Shown: positions 57,341 to 64,000 of the stretch, one piece after another
Position numbering within the stretch: the stretch's first letter is position 1
Layout of the letters: each line of letters opens with the position of its first letter
From: Rhynchosporium graminicola
Taxonomy: Eukaryota > Ascomycota > Leotiomycetes > Helotiales > Ploettnerulaceae
Assembly (NCBI GenBank): GCA_900074885.1
Contig: FJUW01000020.1
Location: 964,985 to 1,028,984 of the forward strand
Length of the DNA: 64,000 nt
Direction: 5' to 3'
Position numbers and translations under genes: made by a program
Notes under the pieces: model-generated
The model's input: the letters and a program-made list of their open reading frames with translations, nothing else
Databases searched by the model: none
What the model was told of the DNA's origin: nothing

Positions 57341-57949
57341 TAACTAATCGAACTCTCTAGTAGCTATAAGCTCTAAGTATAATAGTTTAGTTATAGAGTA
57401 ATTATATACTTCTTTAATAATTCTCCTTATCATTTCGTCTAACTAGATCCTAAGGCCAGGTTCGTAAGTAATTAGAGTATAAGATATATAATAATAGAGA
57501 TTAGCTTATCTCTAAATAGGATCTAGTACTATTCTCTAATAAGTAGCTGATTCTAATAGATATTATCTTCTCTACTAATAGTATTCCTCTTCTATTTCCT
57601 TAATAATAGCCTAGGTATCTTTAATTCGAAGGAACTAATCTAATTATTTAAACTCTTTTAGTTCCGGTTCCCCTTCGAGGTTAGCTACGTAATAATCTAG
57701 TTATTCCTTAGTATCCCCTATATTTTCTTAGAATATAATAGTAGTAGTATCGTAGTAAGTAATAATATAGTTTATACTTAGGTTAAGTATATTATAGGAT
57801 CGATAATACTCTATAAAATCGGACTTAGTTCTATTATAAGCCTATATTCTTCTTCTATTATCGTGATTTCGAAGAGTCTAGTTTTCGTTATTATATAGGA
57901 GATTATTATATAGATAGTTTCTTTTATCTATAATACTTTAGCTTTCTTA

Positions 57950-58950
57950 GTCTTTATCTAGAAGTTTAATTAAGTTCTCTTCGAATTCTTCGCTAGATTT
58001 ATAAGCTATAAAGTCCTATAAACTCTATTCTGCGCTAGAAGCCTCTCGGTAATCTGGCTTCCTTTCTACTAGTCCGAATTCTCTCTTAGGTTTATTCTAA
58101 GGTTTCCCTCTCTATTTCTTCTTCTGAGAATAATTATAAGCGAGGTATCTTAGCTTATTATATATATAGTATAAGCCCTTCTCTTAGCGTTTATCTTTCT
58201 TAGCTTAGCCCTTAGATCCTCTTTCTACTCTATCTATTTCTATCGGATTAAAGTAGTTATATTTATTATTCAGGTAAAGTTAGAAATTTCCTTAATATTT
58301 ATTAAGTCGCTATAGAAATTAGAGTTTTCGGAAGTAAGTAAGTATAAAATATCTTCCTTTCTCTTTCGCTTATTCCTAGACTTATTTATTAATAGTAATA
58401 GATAATTTAATTAGATCTTCTAAGTTATCTAGTTTATTAGTCCTAGAAAGCTTATCTTTAATATAGTCCTTAAAGCCCTAGTAGTATTAGGCTCTTAATC
58501 TACTATCTATCTAGTCTAAACGTATAGAGTAGCAGTAGAACTTAGTAGTATATTCGTGAATAGATCCTCGCTATCGAATTCCGAGCAGATACTTCTTAGC
58601 TTATTCTTTCTTATTAAGGTCTATAGTAATAATAAAGCTTACGATAGTTCGAAAGATAACTTAACTCTTTTTAGTTATAGTAGTAGAATAAGCCCCGGTT
58701 AGGTATCGATTAACTAAGTAATCACTTAAGGCCGGTTCGATCTAGTAAGTAGTAGTATAGTAGAGAAATAAAGTAATCTATAGTACTTTAAGGGAATCTG
58801 CTTCGAACTTGTCTTTATTAAAAGCGAGGTATATTTAGTACTAAAGGATAAATTATCCTAGGTTATTATAGTTTCTATAATAAGTATTAGGTAAGTTGAC
58901 CTAGAGTAAAGTGACTTTATTAGTCTTCTCTATCTTACTAATATAAGATC
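57950..58950 (-). pseudogene. gag of element B with zinc knuckle
   Basis: A minus-strand frame with TAR stops runs from about 58950 (possible start near MSPKEGL-like codons after the 5' LTR) through FLYYTTTYWIEPALSDYLVNRYL and an LSITINK helix to a knuckle at 58140-58185, GLYYIYNKLRYLAYNYSQKKK (expected CxxC-x4-H-x4-C with Tyr substitutions). A basic tail follows. Typical Gypsy gag. Confidence 0.75.
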
Positions 58951-59024
58951 CTTCTCCTGTAACTAATCCTTCTTTAGGGGCTATTTCGTTCTTACTAATA
59001 ATACTTTAAGTAAGGTACTTAAAG

Positions 59025-59529
59025 TATAATATTCCTAGTTCTAACTAGTATACGGTATATAAGCTTATCAGTTAGTATTAGCTATAAAGCAAAGTAAATA
59101 AGAAGTTCAGTTCTTAATTAGAATTAAGATATTATAAGTAGGTATTAATTACTATATAAATTTGAGCACGAAGCTCTTATCTAATAGCAGAAGTGCTAGT
59201 CTTCTATAGAACCTTCTCCTCTATCAGGAGTCTTCTACTTAGGGAGTCCCTTATATGGAGTTCGACTCCATTTTCTGGACTCCCGCTGAGCTAGACTCTA
59301 TCACGTGATCCTAGATTACCTATAACTATAATATTATTATTACTACGATACAGGTAGGCTTATAGTACTAGTCGCTGATTTATACTATAACCGTATTAGT
59401 ACTATTCTCCCATAGTACTAACTTTCTCTTTAGTACTAAAACCCGTTTAGTACGTACTATATAGTAGTACTATCAGTATTCTGGTGCTAAGACGGTTCTG
59501 GTGCTAAGAACTTTACCGGGTTCGTGACA
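59025..59529 (-). repeat. 5' LTR of element B (505 bp)
   Basis: TATAATATTCCTAGTTCTAA... GGGTTCGTGACA, the same length as 52939-53443. It is followed by CGGAA. It keeps CA/TG at its right end. Confidence 0.95.
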
Positions 59530-59534
59530 CGGAA

Positions 59535-60520
59535 CTACTTACGATAACTAAGTAATATATACTAAAACCCGAAAAGTTCGATAGTATTAACCTAGTCTTA
59601 TACTCCTAATTCGAGAGTATCCTATGAGCGAAGCTAGAGATCGATACTATTACTATTAGTAATAAGAGGGAAAGGATATAATATACGTTTAGCTATCTCT
59701 TAAGCAAGGCTATAGAACGAATTTACCCTTAGGTAAGCTTCGCTTAGAGGTAAGGGCAGTTAATAGTTAAAGAGCTATTCTAGCAGATAGCTACTACCTT
59801 TTATAATCCTTATTACTAGCAGACAGCTATAAGCTAACTAAATAAGATTAAGTAAGGAGCTTATCCTTTGAATAAGTTCCTTAATAATTTCAATTAGCTA
59901 ATCCTCGAAGCAGAGGGATAGGACTAGGCAGACGTAATTAAGAAGGGTTATTTGAAAGCTATTATTACTACTGCTCTAATCTGTAGTATAATCGGAATAT
60001 TATAATCGGAATAAAAGAGGAATAGTTATATAAAGAGTACTATTTATAACTACGAATAGTTAGCGACTAGCTGACTAAAGTTAAGGAGCTATTAGCTAGA
60101 ATAGACTAATAGAAGTAAGTATAAGGATAGTCCCCTAAGGTGGATAGATACATAATAGACCTGATAGAGTAAGAAGTAACTCCTACTACTACTATAGCTA
60201 TAATAATAAGGAAAGAACTCTAATAGGTAAGTTCTACTAAGATCGAAAGACGGAAATCGAAACGATTTTACTTCTGCTATAGATAAGATAGATATATAGT
60301 TCGTAACTATTATACGAAGCTAGCTAGAACTAAGAAGAAGAAAGGCTACGTAATAGTAGCTAAGACGAAGACGAAGAAGTCGAAGACGAAAGTAATGGAG
60401 ATAGATAAATCGAGCTCCGAGTCAGAGAGCTCGGGAAAAGAATAGCTTCTATCGAAAATCGCTAATAGAAGTAGAAAGAGGTTAATTAAGTAATAGTAGT
60501 AGAAGCTTAGGATTAGTTTA
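59535..60520 (+). pseudogene. gag of element F with zinc knuckle
   Basis: Continues the frame broken by B. The knuckle at about 60268-60310 reads RFYFCYRQDRYIVRNYYTK (expected C-x2-C-x4-H-x4-C; one Cys left). Then a Lys-rich ARTKKKKGY tail and an acidic/Ser segment (VMEIDKSSSESESSGKE) follow. Fewer stops than in III. Confidence 0.7.
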
Positions 60521-60539
60521 AGGATATATTAAATAGAGC

Positions 60540-60900
60540 CCTTTTCCTAGTATCTATAATAATGAATAAAGAGTATTACGCTAAAACTCTACTTAATACT
60601 AAGTGCTTTTTATATAGTATTATTAATTCCCGCTTTACTACTTACTACTACCTCTAGCGTTTCCCTATTTCCCTTATTAAGATAAGTTCGTTCGAAGAGG
60701 AGAGAAGTCCTATTATAGAAGTAGCAGTTATCGAAATAGATATTAATAAGTTTAAGGAAGCTAAGGCTTTCTTCTATATAATACTACGCTTAGAAGACTA
60801 CGACCTGATTTTAGGACTATTATAATTTAAGAAAAACAATATACGTATAATCGTATTAAAGTTATAATACTATATTAATACTATTACTATAACCTTACGT
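60540..60900 (+). pseudogene. Aspartic protease of element F
   Basis: YYAKTLLNTKCFLYSIINSRF at about 60576-60640 matches the A-L-L-D-T-G-C-x-S-Y-S-I-I-N site with Asp to Asn and Gly to Lys. The closing block FFYIILRLEDYDLILGLL.FKKNN equals the xIxxLxxYDLILGxPWFxxxN pattern. Confidence 0.8.
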
Positions 60901-61189
60901 AACTAAGTATAAGAGCCGGACCACGAGCTAGACTGCTTCGTAGTATTAATAGTAGTATTTAATAGGCTTACTCGAAGATAACTATATAAGAAGATATAAG
61001 TATTTACTATAAGTTTAGTAGATATCCAGAAGGCTCTTATACTAAAGATAAAGACTAACTTACGAACGAAACTCCCTGATTAGCTATATAAGTACCTCGA
61101 CTTATATAATAATAAGAAAGCAGACGTATTATTACTACTATGAGGTTCCGGGATTAACTATAAGATTAAACTCGAACTATATAATAGTA

Positions 61190-61484
61190 AGGAACCTATA
61201 GTACCTTAAGGCCCCTTATATAATATATCTCGCGATAAACTCTTAGTACTACAGAAGACTCTTACGAAGCTTCTTAATAAGAGATTCATTCGAGTTAGTA
61301 ACTCGCCTACTATTACTCTTATCTTATTTATAAAGAAACTAAGAGGCGAGCTACGATTTTATATCGATTACTATAAGTTGAATCGAATTACGAAGAAGGA
61401 TCGATACTTATTACTACTAATCTATAAGACTCTCCGAAATATAGGGAAAGCGAAATAGTTTACGAAACTAGATATTACTACTAC
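61190..61484 (+). pseudogene. RT N-terminal remnant of element F
   Basis: GPLYNISRDKLLVLQKTLTK, then KRFIRVSNSPTITLILFIKK, ELRFYIDYYKLNRITKKDRY and FTKLDIT, the opening RT blocks. It is cut immediately after KLDIT by element G. Confidence 0.8.
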
Positions 61485-61530
61485 TGTTAGTCCATATGTT
61501 AGTCCATAGTCACGTGTTAGTCGAGTATCT
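61485..61530 (+). repeat. Tandem TGTTAGTC motifs at the left end of G
   Basis: TGTTAGTCCATA occurs twice in direct succession (61485, 61497) and TGTTAGTCGAG follows at 61515. These look like a short tandem repeat at an LTR terminus, possibly a reiterated regulatory or integrase-end sequence. Confidence 0.7.
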
Positions 61531-62179
61531 GCACCGGGGTTTAGCCGGCCAGATATATCTCCCTTACGGAGTCTCGACTACCTAGGAAAGACAGCTATGA
61601 TACAACAGATAATACTACTACTATTATCACTATACTTTAGCTCACGCAGACTACTTGATTATACGTACTACGATAGAGTGATACTAATATTAATCAATAG
61701 ACGTATAGATTATTTCACTCTTTGAAAGTAGTTAAATTCTTAGATTCTAAGAATTCCGACTACTGAAAAGAGCGCGCTAGTAAATCTTGAAGAGTAGAGA
61801 TATCTACTACGGCAATAGCTTAAGTACTAGAGAAGATACGGTCTTTTCTATGCTATTTAACTTGAATTACTAAGATAATTTGCCTAGATTCTACCTGCGA
61901 TATAGTTAAAGGATTCGAATTCTAGTATATTATACTACTATTACCTTCTACGTACCTACCTTCTACACTTCTATATACCTACCTTCTACGTACTTCGATT
62001 ACTACCGCAACCTGACTTCAAAGAACGCGCTTTTGAGTTGCGCCGAAAACTCGAAGTCAAAACTTGAACGCGCTACACTAGCGCTTCCTACTATATAATA
62101 CTTAAGAATAACTCTATAACTACTATTCTAAATAACCTCGGAATAGTACTAAAACACTTATACGAATTAGACCTTTAAT

Positions 62180-64000
62180 ATAGTAAGAGATAATAATACC
62201 CCCGAGGTTAGTGCTTTCGATACACCTGCGAACTCCGGCAAGAACCTACTAGACCCGGAGACTATACGGAAACAGGGAGAAAGTCTTATTAGATAAATTA
62301 AGAGCTCCGACTATATAGATAGACCCTTATACTCCTTATTTAAGGAGATATACGAAAGTTAGATAATAGACTCTTTTAAATCTATTAAGAAATTATTAAA
62401 TAATAACCTTATATTCACTTTATATACTAAAGGTATATTTATCGAAGAAGGCGACGAACCTGCGCAGGAGCTATATAAGCTTCTATATACTCTATAGGAT
62501 ACTATACGTAGTAGTTAGACTTTAAAGGAACTAGAGAGTATAGCAGGAGAGAAAATACTCTCTGCACAGCTATAGTATATAATATTAAACCTACTAGTAC
62601 TAGAGAAGCAGATATCTACGTAGTAATAGTAAGATAAGAGAGAGAAGGAGATAATAAACGATATAGCTACTTAATAAGACAAGTTAGAGTATAAGAGATT
62701 AAAGAAGGAGTTCTATAGACTGCGATAAAGACGCTATACTATACTCGGCTTACCTCTTATTAGCGAATTCGACTTTAATAAAGAATACTACGAACCTCTA
62801 TAATAAGACCGAGATTCTACTGAAGAAGTATAATAATATAAAAAGACCTCCTCTGACTAGAATAGAGAAGAGTAGCGATACTATAGAAAGCGTATACCGA
62901 AGAATACAGGGAGTGGAGGAGGAGGAGCTAGAGGAGGAGGAAGCTACTAAGGAGGAGAAAGCTCCTAAGGAGGAGGAGGAAGAGGAGGAGGAGATAGCTA
63001 CTAAGGAGCTAGAGGAGGAGAGGGAGAGTACTATAATATAATACGGAAGGAGAAAGAGAAGTCGTATAGAAAGGAGATCGTTAGCTTCTCTTATATATTT
63101 CTAGAAGAGATGAAATTCAAGAGAGATAGAGATAGCTTTAGTAGTAAGGTCAGAATATTCTACGATACTTACTTAAGAGCTGAGATTCTACCGGAAGAGT
63201 ATAATAAGGCGTTTCTATTAATACTAAAAGGCGCTGCTCTCTAATACTACTATTATAATCTGAATAGTATCCTTAGAACCTCTCTGATTATTAAATTCGA
63301 TATTATACTAAAGAATATAATAGATTAGTTTAAGAGCGAGGAGTTTAGTAGATCTTCCCTAACTATATAAAATCTTCTTACTCTTAAATCGATTAAGGAA
63401 AAGAACCTTAGAAAGACGACTTTAGAGTGCTTTAATATACTCTCTACGCAGATTAGAGAGCTACGTTATAGTATACCCTTTGAATTACACTATAAGAAGT
63501 TTATTATAAATAAGGTTATTACTACCTGCTAAAGCTCGGAAGCTTATTAAATTACTCTAGCTTAACTTATAACTTCTACTGAAAAGACGATTACTTCTAT
63601 CAGAACTTCTATTATTAACTACGAGCACGTATACCCTATAACTAGTACTACCTTCTATACTAATCGAAAATTCCGAAGCGATTCCGATAAAGGATAAGTA
63701 TATAGAGAGAAGAGAGATAGTAAAAGGCGATTCAGAATATAAGAAGAGAAGAAGATAAATACGCTAGATAAGGAAAGTAACGCTAAGAAGTACTAAGTAT
63801 ATAATACTACGGATTATATATCCTTCGACTATATAGTAAAAGAAAAAGAGAAAGCTAAGGAGAAGTTTAAAGCGAAGAACTCTTCTAAGTTTAAAAGCAA
63901 CTTTAGAAGAGTCTTTAAGAAAGTATATAGATAATATATCGTAGAGTACGAAAGTATAGAAGATAAGTATATAGCTACTACCTTTACCTCATGCGAAGCC
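62180..64000 (+). pseudogene. gag-like frame of element G (about 600 codons)
   Basis: One phase runs from about 62180 to the window end with only TAA/TAG interruptions. N-terminal third: charged helices (KELESIAGEKILSAQ). Middle: Gly/Arg/Ser-rich low complexity (SGGGGARGGGSYQGG with Q from TAA; 62905-63030). Then a gag-like domain (VRIFYDTYLRAEILPEEYNK, RELRYSIPFELHYKKFIINK) and at the end AKKYQVYNTTDYISFDYIVK (probably KKCQVCNTTDHISFDH before RIP) followed by a Lys-rich segment and QYIVEYESIEDKYIA. This C-terminal arrangement is that of a gag with an atypical zinc knuckle. The RT type is unknown because pol lies outside the window. Confidence 0.6.
62905..63030 (+). repeat. GGA-rich low-complexity tract
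   Basis: Runs of GGAGGA code for a Gly/Arg/Ser-rich spacer in the gag-like frame of G. Such RGG-like segments bind RNA in other proteins; the role here is inferred. Confidence 0.75.

Larger units (their letters stand above)
52939..59529 (-). mobile_element. Full-length Ty3/Gypsy chromovirus B (6,591 bp)
   Basis: 505-bp LTRs at both ends (52939-53443, 59025-59529), CGGAA duplication at 52934-52938 and 59530-59534, and all domains on the minus strand. The outer ends keep TG (52939) and CA (59529). It is a complete element nested in F. Confidence 0.95.
52131..61484 (+). mobile_element. Ty3/Gypsy F, 5' half, interrupted by element B
   Basis: 5' LTR (52131-52348), leader with tandem repeats, gag (continued after B), protease and RT N-terminus, then cut at 61484 by element G. 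The LTR and the primer-site region are shared with VI and VII. Without B (52939-59529 plus CGGAA) about 2.76 kb remains. Confidence 0.85.
61485..64000 (+). mobile_element. LTR retrotransposon G, 5' part (runs off the window)
   Basis: It starts TGTTAGTCCATATG inside the RT of F. About 700 bp of non-coding sequence with normal CA/TG (61485-62170) is followed by a long gag-like frame to the window end. I cannot place the right end of the 5' LTR. Assignment as an LTR element rests on the gag, the TG start and its insertion into F. Confidence 0.65.

Noticed and set aside
1..64000. CRISPR arrays, rRNA, tRNA, telomere repeats
   Set aside because: No regularly spaced repeats with unique spacers, no recognisable rRNA or tRNA arms, and no TTAGGG arrays were seen. 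tRNA detection by eye in this AT-rich sequence is limited.

Overview
The window looks like a gene-free, repeat-packed block from a filamentous ascomycete (Pezizomycotina-type) genome. I find no host gene, rRNA or tRNA. Nearly everything is LTR retrotransposon, much of it nested, plus one small set of Mutator-like (MULE) DNA transposon ends. The sequence is very AT-rich, and the dinucleotides CA and TG are strikingly scarce while CG survives. Coding frames are broken mainly by TAA/TAG where related proteins carry Gln or Trp, zinc-knuckle Cys often appears as Tyr, and RT catalytic Asp as Asn. That is the signature of repeat-induced point mutation (RIP, C to T at CpA on either strand), a process known only from fungi. 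A RIPed AT-isochore, pericentromere, centromere or accessory chromosome would all fit.

Layout. 1-2414: a + strand Gypsy remnant (gag, protease, start of RT). 2415-3215: a possible LTR/leader of unknown type. 3216-7390: a broken Gypsy (D) between two MULE ends in inverted orientation, then a complete 566-bp MULE-like element with 8-bp target duplication. 7725-12858: Gypsy A (minus strand, 3' LTR kept, 5' part lost). 12859-17128: Gypsy VI (minus), carrying a 477-bp solo LTR and a 1.55-kb non-autonomous LTR element (VII), each with a perfect 5-bp target duplication. 17129-31837: Gypsy II (+), split in its RT by a complete, less mutated Gypsy V (20287-27170). 31838-34250: a Copia remnant (minus). 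34251-35461: an unassigned piece, a second 477-bp LTR and an inverted gag fragment. 35462-43241: full-length Gypsy III. 43636-51685: full-length Gypsy IV, with a solo LTR of its own family inside it. 52131-61484: Gypsy F, interrupted by full-length Gypsy B (52939-59529). 61485-64000: the 5' part of another LTR element (G), truncated by the window end.

Families. II, III and IV are one family (LTRs of 265-279 bp; about 7.78 kb per element once insertions are removed). A and B are another (LTRs 496-505 bp; B is 6,591 bp). VI and F share a third LTR type (about 219 bp), and VII has related ends. V is a fourth (216-bp LTRs). II-IV, A/B, V and VI all end pol with a chromodomain-like segment, so they are chromovirus-type Ty3/Gypsy elements.

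The most interesting signal is that the two unrelated families II/III/IV and A/B both carry, between the end of pol and the 3' LTR, a long reading frame on the strand opposite to gag-pol. It is conserved across copies. Other notable points are an 883-bp almost identical block shared by the otherwise diverged elements A and B (apparent gene conversion after RIP), the gag-only element VII, and flanking sequences of element II that belong to two different truncated elements.
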